From: Nicotiana tabacum
Taxonomy: Eukaryota; Streptophyta; Magnoliopsida; Solanales; Solanaceae
DNA length: 64,000 nucleotides
Direction: 5' to 3'
Assembly: GCF_000715075.1 (NCBI RefSeq)
Contig: NC_134081.1
Span: 113,124,289-113,188,288, forward strand
Shown here: positions 33,481 through 48,274 of the stretch, piece after piece
Layout of the letters: every line of letters starts with the position of its first letter
How positions within the stretch are numbered: position 1 is the first letter of the stretch
Position numbers and translations under genes: made by a program
The notes under the pieces: model-generated
What the model was told of the DNA's origin: nothing
The model's input: the letters and a program-made list of their open reading frames with translations, nothing else
Database searches by the model: none

Positions 33481-36400
33481 TGCTAAGGAGTGTTTCGGAG
33501 TTATCCAAAATTACTGTTTAACACCTCGTGCACCTACCCGTGCTACCACATCCAGTTGAGCACATTAACTCGAGACAATCTGAAAATTCTCCCCTTTATT
33601 TAGGCAAATAAGCCTTAAAGCCTAATTCTAACATCCAGAATTCTCCACCATGCCTGTTTCCAACCTATGAATGTCGTATCAATCACTACACGATGCACCA
33701 ATATAGGATTGCATACCTTTGTTGAATTTAGACCATGCACCTCATCATTCACATGACTATAATAACATCCTCCGATAGCAATAGCAAAAATTGCACGAAT
33801 TTGATGTTCACAACACACCTCATGATACATATAAGTCCTGTTCCAACTCTTGAAATGCTTCCACGATAGAAGAAATGTGTAGAAATTCATAACCAACTGC
33901 CGAGTCAACAATTATTGAGTTTCTCCTTCTAACAAGAACCATTGCCTCATTATAACCAAATAATGGTATTTGTTTTTTATTATACTTCATATAATCCGAT
34001 CGTACTGATCCCGGATCCAGTAACCTCGTCTCACTTATTATAAGCTGCTCAGGCAATAAGACACCTCGGACATGACAAAAAAAATCTCATATGACGCCAC
34101 AATGATCTAATAAGCTACGGACTCAATTGCGATACATAAGGAAAACAGACTATGGAAAGGATTACTCAACCCACGTGACTAATTAAACAACTGAAAAGGT
34201 GTCATGAACCTTCCTCAAAAATCGGGACACAAAACACACAAAATAAAATATAGGTGACTCTACTCGACATCACATTGTTGCGGCGTGCAACCCGATCTAC
34301 ACATGATACCGTTGCGGCATGCAAACCGATTCAAACAACATACTTGTGGTGGCATGCCACCCGATCCGCACAAAAGAATCCATAAGAAAATACTTACCGA
34401 GCTAGAATGCTCATTACTATAAAATATCCGAATATCGGACACAAGCACGCTCAGTGCATAATATCATCCCTGGAAGGACCGACAGTGCCATACGCTACAA
34501 AACTCAAGCACAACTAAGGTGCGATATATGATCTGAATCTCGAGAGCCATCCTGCTCACATAACACCATCGCTACGCGGAACCTCAACACATAAGAAATT
34601 TATCAAGCCATTTCATAACTCACATGGCACAATATAGTATTACATGAAATAACCGACGACGAAACCACATCCAACGTCTGAATACTCCTCCATAGGGAGC
34701 TTTTATGGTGAAATGAACACATCCGGCCTGATATAGAGCCCGTATTCATATTTAATTCCATCCACAGACCTCAAGCCGATTCTGATCGCACTGTACTAGG
34801 CTAATAACCTTTCAAGGATCCATAATAACCCTTTTTCCCATAAACACACAAGAAAAACCATCATAATCGAAACAAACTTTCACAGTCCACAACCAAATGA
34901 ACCGAGCGCCCTCCAGGAATAAATTCTCGAATCAACGATATTACCATAATCTTCATACTTGGTTTCAATCTTCACTCAATCAAGTGACTACATGTCACTC
35001 TTACATAATCTTTCCCTGATACACGCTCCCACGACCTTCCGCACCAGGTAACAAGTTTGCACATCCATTCTACCGGTTACACTAATGTTGTAAAGCATAT
35101 CAAGAATCCAAAAATCAATACACAAGGTCTCTTACACCTGACATCGACCTTAGATGATGCCAAAAACAATACCATATTACTTTAAACATCTAAATCCCTT
35201 TCCTGCTCATCAGAGCTCATGACATCCTTGTCAACACCGAACCGAAATCTTAAATCCTCAGCTTTCGAATCCCATGCTACTTAGTGCACATAACCACGCC
35301 AATGCGCAGGAGTACAAGAATTCCATCATAACTCCCAAACCACTAATAGGTTAAATACTTCATCATATAGAAACCCTCTTCTTAACTCATTTCAAGAGAA
35401 CCATTGCAACACGTGACTGAATTCACATATCCGTAGAAAATACCGGCCTCAGGTAGTGGTCTAAACCACCATAACTCTTCTGGGATCCCTCTACATATAA
35501 CATGTCATAATACTTGAATTCCTCAAAATAAAATCAATTACGGCAGCCGTCAAGCCTCGCACGTAATGCCACTAATCACATGCATAATTCAATGCGCTGA
35601 AGGAACTGATCATTGCCACCATCGTGTCGATTCAACCATTGTTAGCCGATCCGTCTTTTCTCAATTTACTCTCAACTTGCCTTAGAAATAATAATAGCTC
35701 CATTCATTACATCATAAACTCAAATCCGCACTCATCCCAAGTGACCTTATTTCACGAGACCACGCTATTCCAAAACCCACTAATCATCTCATATCCCTTC
35801 TTGTGCGCACTTTTTACATCTTCAACTGGTACACCCATTCTGATACTTCTTTTATGAACCCGAAGTTATTTTCTTCCGTTTCTCTAATGCTACACCGCAA
35901 CCTGAAGATAACGCAGAGTACTCCAAGCCCCGTTTCATAATTTGTTTCAAAAGCTCGATACTCAACCATACTATAGACTCGAGATCCTTAGACACCACAC
36001 TTTAAATTTTTAAATCCACTAGGACCGTTATTGAGAGTCACTTGCTCTGACTTGTTCCCATACATGATCAACTCCAAGGCCCTGCTAGCACATGGACACT
36101 TTCTCAAGGAAATACCGACTGTCTCACTCTCCCTGTGCATTACATCTACACGAAGCATAAACTCTGAGTCTTCCCACAAGCCTGAGTGAATTGATAAGGC
36201 CAAATATGGCACACATTCCCCAAATCTTTTGCTCAAATTACCACCGATGTTTTCTTTCCTTAGTCGTAATGACCCACCAATACACCGATAACCAGAAACT
36301 GCACAAGTTGACACTACGCAATCCAGTCATGGATAGTGGGGCTCTCCCACTTAGCTTGAAGCTACAAATTACAAAATTCTATAATCCACCGAGATTCTTT

Positions 36401-37852
36401 CTTCATTGTTGACATGATCCTGCACACGCAACTTGCCAAATTTTTCGAAATTCTTCTATTAACCTTTAATAAACACTCCGAACCACTAGCCACATTTACA
36501 TATTAAATCTCTTACCGGGTAGCCAGTAAAATTCTTCACAGAAGCTTCGTCAATACCACGCAACCGCTAACCTGCTCATAGGAGATAACCCACCCGTGGA
36601 AATTACATGCCGACATATTCCAACGATGCTGCACTGGGTGCAAATACTACAAAATCAGTAGATCATCCTGAGTCCAAGCTCATTCACTAGCTGCCTCAGT
36701 CCGTTCACTCCTCGTGGACATCAGCTAAAGGTGCGACAATACATTCCAATCCAAAGTCATGTTGTATCCTTCTTCATATCAAGAAACTCTCTCCTGTCAC
36801 ACTAAAACTTCCTCAATATAGCAGCCAATATTCCAAATTAAGCCCGTAGACCTAGTCATTGTCCACCATGAATCCCAAATCACTTCAAACTTTCCACAAG
36901 CCGTGTAGTTATCCTACCACCTGACCCATATGCTACTTTGCCACTTTCCTACTTTGGTCAAACCCTTCTCCTTTAAGCAACTACTCGACTTCTATTTTCT
37001 TATACTTGGCTTTCTAGGAACTTAACCACCACAAGACACCTTCCACATGTCCTTTCTCATCCTTCGCTGCCCAGTTGTTGCCTTACTAAAAATCCGTCTC
37101 TGTAGCACTTGAACCAATAGCTCGTTACCAGCTTTAAACCCTTCTGACGATCATCCTTCTCGAGACATCAATACTAGGAACATTGCTTCGATCCTGAATC
37201 ACTGCACACCGCGATCTCTAATGACTGCTTCCCCTATATCAATTCCTAACACCCCGTCGTGAAGGCGAGTTGAAGAAAACCATAACACTGGCGAACCTTA
37301 ACGCATTTTACAAGGCGATGACACCACATAAAATTGAGAACTCTACCACACTCGAACATTTCAAGCTCCGTTACTCCATCAACCCCAAACCTGAGCATTC
37401 ATAGTCCAATTGCCTTTTCTTCCCTGGAAATAAAACATGGACCTCTTAATCATGTACTGAGAAAACCTTCTTTCAAGTCGTTTACTGCCCTGACACATAG
37501 ACAGGCATTCTACCATTACATAAACATTATGCGATAACAACACATGAATCATCATAACAATCAATTCCAAATCTCAAAACCTTAGGTAGTATTGATACTG
37601 AACTGAAACGATAGAGCGGCCTTCCACAAGGCGACGACAATATCCCAATTAATTACACAGGGAGAAGCATCCCGCACTACATCTGTAGTACCATTAAAAA
37701 TTTCCTCGATCCCCAATTTATAACAAGCATTTCACGTTGCATAAGATTGAATAGGAAGGAAATATAGGCATAAGCCTAAAAGGAATCGAATCGCACGATG
37801 AGGAATCAAAAAGGGAAGTATTCCTATCAGCCCTGTCGTCTCTCGAAGATAA
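33481..37852 (-). mobile_element. E3 interior, no recognisable coding region
   Basis: About 4.4 kb without a retroelement protein motif on either strand. The longest frame (108 codons, 35988-36314, minus) has no known domain. Three copies of a short dyad unit occur at 34265-34375. A phrase shared with the E2 interior is at 36581-36594. Confidence 0.6.
34265..34375 (-). repeat. Triple GTTGCGGC-TGCAAC repeat in E3
   Basis: Three units of about 40 bp, each with GTTGCGGCRTGCAAC (or GTGGTGGCATGCCAC) and then CCGATC. Each unit can fold on a 5-bp stem, GTTGC/GCAAC or GTGGC/GCCAC. Confidence 0.55.
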
Positions 37853-37870
37853 GTACAGACGTCTCCGTAC
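37853..37870 (-). other. Leader hairpin, E3
   Basis: On the minus strand GTACGGA-GACG-TCTGTAC: the CHR stem with one G-U wobble. Confidence 0.65.
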
Positions 37871-37930
37871 CGATCTACAAGACTCTACTAGACTCGCTCA
37901 TGACTCGTGAGACCTAAGTGAACCTAGTGC

Positions 37931-37943
37931 TCTGATACCATAT
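37931..37943 (-). other. Primer-binding site, E3
   Basis: On the minus strand TGGTATCAGA, three bases from the LTR; tRNA-Met type. Confidence 0.85.
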
Positions 37944-38355
37944 TGTCACGACCCAAAATCCAAAAGGGCCGTGATGGCGCCAGGCACCACTGTCAGGCAA
38001 GCCAACCATAATCAATTAACTTAATTACGCCTTTTAGTATTTTTGAAATAAATATTTCTTCAATGAAATTGTAAAGATAAAACTCATAGAGTAAATGATA
38101 AATATTTTTAGCAACTAAATTTCTAAACAATTCACAACCATTCCCAAAATCCGGTGTCACAAGTGCATGGGCATTTACTAGGGAATTAAAAATAAAATAC
38201 AGCATCTGTCCAGAATACAAATTAGACAGGAAAATATAATAACTCTGAAGGAGACTCTGTTAGTTGCGGATCGTAATATAGAATACAGCTCATCTATGTC
38301 CCCACAATTATTAACCACACCTCTGCGCCCACAAGGCCACTAGACATATATGTAC

Positions 38356-38375
38356 CCGCATAATAAAATGTGCAG
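38356..38375 (-). other. U5 stem-loop, E3 5' LTR (decayed)
   Basis: CCGCATAATAAAATGTGCAG on the plus strand: two changes relative to the 3' LTR copy leave one mismatch and one G-U wobble. Confidence 0.5.
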
Positions 38376-39849
38376 CAAGTGTAGTATGAGTACGAAAATA
38401 ACGTGTACCCAGTAAGTATCAAGCCTAATCTCGAAGAGGAAAAGACGAGATGGCTGACTTTGACACTCACTATGGGTCAATAATATTAAATAATCATGAA
38501 ATAGAAATATTTAAATCAACATGATTCACAGAGTTAACAGTAATTTTATTGACCAGCAGAAATAATTAAATTGCTTCAATTCCAATAAATTTCCAAATTT
38601 ATCTATTACTCGTTTATAGGAATAACAATAATTCTTAACAAGCAGGAATAATAATTCAATAAATTCCAAATATTTCCAATTTATCAATTAGTCCCATTTA
38701 TAGGAATAACAATTAATTCCTTAATATGCAGGAATAAAAATTTATTAAATTCCAAGGATTTTTCAATTTATCAATTAGTTTCACAAGCTGAAATAACTAT
38801 TAAAGTATCGTGTAATTATTATTATTAAGCACGATTTCTGCCGAGGACGTACGGCCCGATCCAAAGTGTCATGTACAATGCCGAGGGACGTGTGGCACGA
38901 TCGATAGATGCATCTATCCTGCCGAGTCGTTCATCCCGCTCCACAAAAAAGGAGGACATTTTCTTATATATCTCTGCAGGAGAGTATATTTATTATAAGA
39001 TAAATTCTAGAGGAAGTATAATTTCTTTTAACAATTAATTAATTTAAACAGAACTCAAGCGTATGAGATTTCCATCCTTTAATATATTTATCTAACAATT
39101 CAAAATATATTCATATATATCAATTAATATTAAATAAACAAAGAATATAATTTACACAAGTAATTCATGCTTTGAGTCCTATACTACCCGGACTTTAGCA
39201 TTAATAGTAGTTACGCACGGACTCTCGTCACCTCGTGCATATGTAGCCCCCGTAATTAGCAACAACTATTCAATTTAATCCCTATGGAGTAATTTCCCCC
39301 TCACAAGATTCGACAAGAGACTTACCTCGTCTCAAAGTCCACTTTTCGATTATCGCGTCGCGTAAAATTCTCGATTCGATGCCGAAAAATCCGAAACTAT
39401 CCAAAAGTTATATAAAATAATTAATATATGTTCAATAATTCAAAATTCATCTATTAAATAAATTATCTTATCCAAAATGGTAAAATTCCTAAAATTCACC
39501 CCGGACCCATGTGCCTGGATGCCGGAAATTTTCTGATGAAAACTTTACCCATAATCTCAAGAACTCAAGTATATAATTTCTACCCAATTCCATAACTATT
39601 TTCGTGGTTAAAATCTCTTTTTTTAATAAAAATCTAGGTTTTTCACCTAAGCCTTTGATTTCTAAGATTTACTAGTTATAATCTACCCATAATCTATGTA
39701 TTTAACTCTAAGTTTGTAGAATTAACTTACCTTCATGTTGCTAGTTGAAATCCTCTCTCGAACAGCTCCAAAATCGCCCAAAATGGAGGAAACGCGGACA
39801 AAAATGGCTCAGCCTCGCCCCTTTTTAACATTCTGCCCGAACAATGTTT

Positions 39850-40080
39850 TCGCACCTACGGATTGCTACCGCACATGCGAGTTTCGCACCTGCGAAAATT
39901 CCTCGCAGGTTCGAGTTCCACTCGCCTGGGCCAAGGTCGCATCTGCGCGTTCGCAGGTGCGCCCAATGTTCCGCACCTGCGATGGCAGGCCTTCATTCCC
40001 CCCTTCTGCTTCTGCGATTGAAGCTCGCATATGCGAGGGTCGCACCTGCGGCTGTCCAAGCGCAGGTGCGAACGTACCAG
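39850..40080 (-). repeat. CGCACCTGCG/GCAGGTGCG word array, E3 5' LTR
   Basis: About seven words as in the 3' LTR array; shorter by roughly 15-20 bp. Confidence 0.7.
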
Positions 40081-40778
40081 AAGCAGAAAGCTTCTGCATT
40101 TTTCTCCCAAGTCCGAAATTGGTCCGAGCCTCGTCCGGTTAACACTCGGGGTCCCTGGGACCCAGTCCGAATATACCAACAAGTTTGAAATCATAAAACG
40201 GACTCGCTCGAACTCTCGAAAAGTGTAAAACAACATCAAATCTAAGAATCATACCCTAAACAAAATTGATTCAAACTTAAGAATTTCAAGTTGTTCAATT
40301 TACTTCCAATGCGCCGAAATATACTTAAACTACTCGGAATGGCATAAAATTTTGTGTGCAAGTCTTAAATCACTATACGGAACTATTCCCAAACTTGGAA
40401 TTCCAAACGGACCTCGATTACTCCAAAACCTATTCCAAACCAATTTTAAGGAACTTTAAACCTTCAAATAGTTAATTTTCACTATTAAGCGACAAAATGC
40501 TCCCGGGTTATCCGAAATCATACGCCCAAGTCCGAAATCATCATACGAACCTATTGGAACCGTCAAATCCCGATTCCGAGGTTGTTTTCTCAAAATGTTG
40601 ACCGAAGTCAAACTTGACCTTTTAAGGCTAACTTAATGAACCAAGTGTCCCGATTTCAACCCAAACACATCCAAATCCCGAACCAACTATCCCCGCAAGT
40701 CATAAATCATTGCAAATATATTCGGAGAGTTTATTTAGGGGAACGGGGTTCTAAAAGTCAAAATGACCGGTTGGGTCG

Positions 40779-41749
<971 letters not shown>

Positions 41750-42093
41750 TGTCACGACCCAATTTCACCTATAGGTCATGATGGCGCCCAACACTATAGC
41801 TAGGCAAGCCAACTAATAAATTAAACATATATCGATAAAATTTAAATCCAAAAAAAGCAATAAAACACCAAATTCTACCAATGTGTGTGCCAAGACCTGG
41901 TGTCATAAGTGTATTAGCATCTAGTAGGTTATACAAAAATTCAAATACTGTCTGAAATGAAAATAGACCGAATTAAAAATACAAGAAGAGGCATTGGTAG
42001 CTGCAGGACGGCTCAGAAAGGCAGCTCACCACTACGCCCCTGGATAACGAGGATGTACTATGATAGATCCTCTACTAGTATCTGTCTCAGATC

Positions 42094-42110
42094 CTGCACA
42101 AAAAGTGCAG
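42094..42110 (-). other. U5 stem-loop, solo CHR LTR
   Basis: CTGCAC-AAAAA-GTGCAG, perfect 6-bp stem. Confidence 0.7.
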
Positions 42111-43554
42111 CAAGTGTAGTATGAGTACGTAAACAACGTGTACCCAGTAAGTATCAAGCCTAATTTTGAAGTGGTAGAGACGAGATGGCCGACTTTGACA
42201 CTCACTAAGGGTCAACAATAATAAATGGAATAAATTATAATTATTCAAATCAGCATGATTCACAGAGTTAACAATAATTTTATTCATTTAGCAGAAATAA
42301 TAAAAATCCTTCAAATGCAACAATTTCCAATCTATTAATTAAATCCTTCAATTTCAATAAAAATTCCAATTTATCAAATAGCTATACAAGCTGCAATTCA
42401 ATTTCAATAAATTTTTAATTTATTAAATAGCTTTACAAGCTGCAATAAACTGTCCAAGTATCGTGAAATTTTTATTATCAAGCACGATTTCTGCCGAGGT
42501 CGTACGACCCGATCCAGAGTTTCGTGTACACTGCCGAGGGACGTGCGGCACGATCCGTAGATGCATCTATCCTGCTGAGGCGTTCGGCCCGCTCCGCAAG
42601 AAAGGAGGACATTTTCTTATATACCTCCAGAATGAGAGTATATTTGTTATAAGATAAATTCAGGAGGAAGAACAATTTCTCTTAACAATTAATTAATTTA
42701 AACAGAAAAATCAAGTATATGAGATTTCCATCCTTTAATATTTTTATCTAATAATTCACAATATATATGTTTAATATTTTTATCTAACAATTCACAATAT
42801 AAGTATATATCAAATAATATTAATTAAACAAAGAATACAATTTACACAAGAAATTCATGCTTTGAGTCCTAAACTACCCGGACTTTAGCATTAATAGTAG
42901 CTACGCACGGACTCTCGTCACCTCGTGCGTATGTAGCCCCCACAATTAGGAATAATTATTTAATTTTAATCACCTATGAGGTAATTTCCCTCTCACAAGA
43001 TTAGACAAGAGACTTACCTCGTCTTGCTCCAATTTAATCCACTAGAAGGCCTTTTTCACGATTATCCAACTCTGTCTGGCTCGAATCTAGCCAAAAATAA
43101 TTCGATACAATCACTAAAAATTATAGGAATCAATTCTATAAGAAAATACTACATTTTCAATAAAATTCTGAAATTAATTAAAAATTCGTCTGTGGGGTCC
43201 ACGTCTCGGAATCCGGCGAAAGTTACGAAATATGAAAACCCATTCAATTACGAGTCCAACCATACCAGTTTCACTCAAATCCGACTCTGAATCGATACCG
43301 AAATCTCAAAAATTCGTTTTCATGAGATTTTAAAACTTTTTCCAAATTTCAATCTCAAAACATTAATTAAATGGTGAAACCAATGATATATTTGTGTATA
43401 TAGATTAAATCCGAGTTAGAATCACTTACCTCAATGTCTTTCCTTGAAAATTTATCCAAAATCGCCTCTGCTCAAGCTCTAATTTGTTAAAAATGGCGAA
43501 TGGGACGAATGCCTTTTTTTTATAAAACTACCCAGGCAGCCTTCGGAATTAGAT

Positions 43555-43680
43555 CTCGAACTGGGCCTCGATCGTGGCTTCGATCATGGCCCTCGAGCCT
43601 AGGCCTCGATCGTGGCTTAGATCATAGGCCGTTGACCCTAGGCTCGATACCTGGGCTAGATCTTAGGCTCGATCACACCC
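43555..43680 (-). repeat. ATCGAGGC-type word array, solo CHR LTR
   Basis: Words such as CCTCGATCGTGGC, CTAGGCTCGAT and TAGATCATAGGC. They have drifted from the 7180-7330 words but sit at the same distance from the TATA-like run on the minus strand. Confidence 0.6.
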
Positions 43681-44392
43681 CAAAAATATCCAGCAGAAGG
43701 AGAAACTGCAGCAGCTTTTTAAGTCAAATTTGTGATTCGTTAACTATCTGAAACTCACCCGAGGCCCTCGGGACCTCAACCAATTATACCAAAAAGTCCT
43801 AAAACATCATACGAACTTATTTGAAACCTCAAATCACATAAAACGATGCTAAAACCATGAATTATGCTCCAATCCAAGCTTAATGAAACTCAAAATTTTC
43901 AACTTCTACATTCGACGACAAAACCTATCAAATCAACTCCGATTTACATCAAATTTTGCACACAAGTCATAAATGACATAACGGAGCTATAAAAAATTTT
44001 GGAACTGGATTCCGACCTCGATATCAAAAAGACAACTCCCCGGTCAAACTTCCAACCTTAAATTCTTATTTTAGCCATTTCAAGCCTAATTTAACTACGG
44101 ACTTCGAAATAAAATTCCGAACACGCTCCTAAGTCCAAAATCACCATACGAAGCTGTTGGAATCATAAATATTCTATTCCGGGGTCGTTTTCTCAAAATT
44201 TTGACCGAAGTAAAACTTGGCCTTTTATAGCCATCTTAAATAAACAAATGTTCCGATTTCAACCCAAACACTTTCAAATCCCGAACCAACCATCCCCGCA
44301 AGTCATAAATCATTAAAAACATATACGAGAAGTTTTATTTTAGGGAACGGGGTTCTAAAAGTTAAAATGACCGGTTGGGTTATTACAATGCA

Positions 44393-45914
44393 TATATAAA
44401 TCTTCATTGTTGAGCCAATTAGCTCGATCAAGAGCAGCAAATACAATAACAACATATCCAGTGTAATTCCACAAATGGCGAGCAGCACATAAGTAAATAA
44501 ATTTGCAGTCTATCTAATGATTTAAACTTATATGAAGTATAGTCACGCAACTTAACAGTTAACATAAAATTATTTATTAGAGCAGGCCTCGATTATGGAT
44601 TAAAAGCTCACTAGCACCCTTCATCAAGATAGAATTTTAACGTGTTTGGCCTATCAAAATGAATCAGAATCGTGCATGGAGGAGCTTGTTGAAGATATAA
44701 TAAAATAATAAAATCAATAATAAGTATTTTGTCAAACATATTATACATTTAGGAAGGGAATCAATATAACATGCAATCAATTATTTCCTAGAAAATCTCC
44801 TTTTCCTTCGCTACCTTTTCAAGCTATAGGCCCAACAAAACTGAGTTGTCCTAGAACGGGAAAAAAATCACCAATAGCCACTTTCCCCCCCCCCCCCCAT
44901 AATTTGAAAATTAGTCATTATTTTAGATTTTCAAATTATACAATTGAAATTCCAAGATATTGTTTAACCGTAAAACGGTACAGTTGAATTTATATATGGT
45001 TTCTAGACAAATGAATTAATTTGATCATGTAATAATAAATGAATTAGATAAAAATATAATACTTAGCCTTGAGATGGAGACGAAATAGAAGAAATAGTAG
45101 TTCCGGGAGCAAGACTTCCGGGCACAACAGCAATGATATCAAAAAATAAGAAGATAAAATTATATTAAGCTTTGAATAGAGTGTAGCATATGTTTTCAAG
45201 AAATTTCGCGTCCTTTACAGTGATATAGAGATTACTATTCATAGTAGCACCTAGGGAACAAGATCGTAGGATCAAGTCCTTCTTTAATGTCAATTATGAG
45301 GGCCACTGAAGAATGTGTAATGCCGGGTAGTGAATTCCATATTTATTGTAACGGTCAATGTACTTAATGTTGTAGAATATTTTTCATTAAATGCTACCAG
45401 GTGACAGGCATTTATTTCATCTTTATGAGTATTATTCTCTCCGGTAACAGACGGGATCGTTGCATTCGGTTTCAGCTATCTTCTTCTTCGTCTCCACGTG
45501 TCGTTTCCTCATGCGATCATTTAATATAACATATTTTAACCTATACAGATAATTCTCCTGCTTTCCGGTGGCATAACTTTGTGTCACCGGAAAGTTGGTA
45601 GAAATATTCTTTTTGGCGGGAAATTTACTAACCCCCTCTGAAAAGTTTCTGACGGTTGATTAGACGCACGTCTCTCCGCTTTTAATGCCGCGAACACGTG
45701 TCATCCCATTATTTTGCATCACTTTTACCGGTTATCGAGGTAATTATTGCCACGAGATTAGCCGCCTATACCTTTACTTATACGCATTAACCTTCTTCAT
45801 TTACACTTAATAATACTCAAAAATTTCTTAGACTTTCTTTACTCAACTCATACTTTGACTTTAATCTTTCTTTATCTTCCTTCTTTCAGAGAAAAACACT
45901 CCTTCTGATAAAAA
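44393..45914. other. Spacer and probable 5' region of the 45915 pseudogene
   Basis: No gene seen in 44393 to about 45300; a run of 14 C lies at 44885-44898. From about 45330 the DNA has promoter-like features: CCACGTGTCG near 45495, CTATACC and ACTTATAC near 45768-45780, and a CT-rich leader up to the ATG at 45915. The exact left border of this mobile element is not found. Confidence 0.4.
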
Positions 45915-47296
45915 ATGACCTCTTCTTCAAGAAACCGTAGTTCTTCAAAGAACAAAGGTAAAACTGATGATGCTTCTCCCCTACGGTGAGTACCATCATC
46001 CCAAAGAATCTGATTACCACCAAAGATTTTGAAGAGAAATACCCTTCTGTTCACCCTCATACGTGGGTTGTTAGCGTATACCCTTCTTCTATCCGCCCTT
46101 CCAGTATCCCTGCTGTGAAGGAAGACTGCCACTAGCAAGATTTGGATATTATTGCTCCCGACCTGGCGGAGCGGATAACTTTACCCAAGAAGGGTTTTAC
46201 ATACTTTTACATGTATCCCTTCACTTTGGGAGCTTTTTCTTTGAGCGGAGAGCTTAACTCCGTCATTGTGGAGTTTTGCCTCCACTATCAAGTGTACTTG
46301 GCACAGGTAAGCCCTTCTTTGAGGAGGACATTCGCTTGTCTTTGACGCTTGTGCCAGGAGACGGGAGAAGAGTTATCCTTAGCTCGAGTGATGAACCTCT
46401 ATTCCCCCAAATTCCTCTACCGGGAAATAATAAATTTCAGCAAACGTGGCCACCATGCAATGTTATCCAACATGGATGATGACAATGACCGTGGGTGGAG
46501 GTAAAAGTTCATTTTAGTCTCCACCAGTAACATCATCCCGGCCACAGCTCCGGCTTTCCCAGAATTATGGAACCGCACTCGTAAGTCCATCGTTTGTTTC
46601 TTCTTCTTTTAAAGATCATTCCACATTATTATTGACTTTTCTTCCTTTACTTATTTTAGCGACTCAGTGGGTTCCACCTAGGGTTGACGGCTTGGACCAA
46701 TGGGTCCAGAAAATTTTGGACATTACTACGCCCGAAACCCGTACGGGGAACGAGTTGTCCCTGAAATACGGGTGGAAAGCCAAAAATCATGGTAAGTCGA
46801 ACTCATCTCGTTTTTACCTTTTCACATAAGGAAGTTGTTTGACTCTTCTCTCCTGTTGACTCCAGGTCTACCCCAGGGCTCCGTTGTTATCCTCGAGGAG
46901 GACATTTTGGCTAATCCTACAGATGCGGCGAGGCTATTGCAGGAGGATTTTACACAGACAGGCATCTCCGGTCCTGCTTTTGGTGCGAGTGCTTCTTCCC
47001 AGAGTCCCCGGCCGGAGAACAAGCAACCAAAAAGAAGACGTTCCTTCGCGGCCGGGGAAAAGAATAAGAGGGCGAAGAATGCCGCTTCCGAGTTGTCTCC
47101 GGAAGTTGTGGTGACGAGCCCCCCGCTCGGTACGGCCATAGACACCGTGATGATTGACGATGATGGGGAAGCTAACGAGGAGGGGGCTTCTTTATATAAA
47201 AGACACCGACCTTCCTCAGATCAACAGACTGCTAAATATGTTGAGTTATTTACACCAACCAAACGACGATGCCTTGGCGCTTTGGGCGGAGTTTGA
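45915..47296 (+). pseudogene. Intron-containing plant transposon protein (gag-like), broken
   Basis: Begins with a serine-rich N-terminus at 45915, then a frameshift near 45985. The next segment has PKKGFTYFYMYPFTLGAFSL and VEFCLHYQVYLAQVSPSL, which resemble the plant 'putative gypsy type transposon' domain (recalled as Pfam Transposase_28). Two introns are predicted, 46581-46659 and 46792-46865, both GT..AG and both phase 1; joining the exons keeps the frame through QWVPPRVDGLDQWVQ, KYGWKAKNH and LPQGSVVILEEDI. The last exon has a basic KRRRSFAAGEKNKRAK stretch like a nuclear signal. In-frame stops lie at about 46135, 46343 and 46500. The function in the element is unknown. Confidence 0.65.
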
Positions 47297-48082
47297 GATG
47301 GTGGAATGCCAACACCCATTTCCGGATCCCAGCCGGTGCCCCTGGTAATGTGAGGTTGAGTAGCGGATCCCTACCATCTTTAGTTGACGATCAACTAACA
47401 CCCAACACTGCTCTTTCCGCAGCCTCTTCTTATCTTTCAATGCTATCAGCCTCATCTCCTTCTTCACCGACTCTTCCACCAGCAACTGCTACATCATCTC
47501 CACCGGTCGTATCTGTCCGAGAAGAGGATGTTCCTCTCCCCCGTTTCTGCAATCTTTTGCTTGAACATTTATGCAAGTTTAATCTTTGCGTATTATCTCG
47601 TTTAGGTGTTTTACGCAAGTTTACTGTTTGCGTCTGATTATGCAAGGTTTTGGGTGTATTTTCTCCCAAAAGCATTTGGATTTCGGGCACAAGTTCTTTA
47701 GAAATCAACCCTTTATCGTGAGGGTTTTCATAAGAGAGGGTCCTCTTATGTTTATGGTGCTCTTGAAGAGGACATCTCATGTTCATTACGGCATTAGCAT
47801 TTGAAGTATTTGTTTAACTTTCTAATGACAGAATCAGTTCATCGTTCAGACAAGAAATAAGATAGGAATAAAAGGACTTTACTTTATTACTTCTATTTTC
47901 AAAAAGTACATAAGCATTCGTTATGCTAAAAGGAAATTGCCAACTTTTGTGTCTAACTTGTACAACTTATTTCTATGGGGCTAACCGCGCAGTCCCCGGT
48001 CCCGATGATATAACTATGCTTCTAGGTTTCGTATCCCGATCGGAGCGGTAGTCGATGTTGCTATATCCTCATATCATCCCCC
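47297..48082 (+). other. 3' region of the 45915 transposon pseudogene
   Basis: Frames remain partly open to about 47637 in a serine/proline-rich sequence that may be a frameshifted tail. Beyond that no coding region is seen. It ends where the ATH LTR starts. Confidence 0.4.
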
Positions 48083-48274
48083 TAATAAGTGGGGATTTTG
48101 ACTACTTATTAGCGCCTTTTAGCTTTCATTTTAGTCCAAAAGCGCTTAATTCTATTCCCGAAAACTAATGAAATGTACTTAATTACAGGAATATTGAAAG
48201 ATGAACTCCCGAGATGAAATCCAACTCAAGAAGAAGTAATCTGAACTCAAGGACAAAAACAGGCACAAAAGCTC

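Noticed and set aside
46307..46357. Third intron with CAG|GTAAG donor in the transposon pseudogene
   Set aside because: It would be only 51 bp, shorter than usual plant introns, and the reading frame continues through it apart from one stop.
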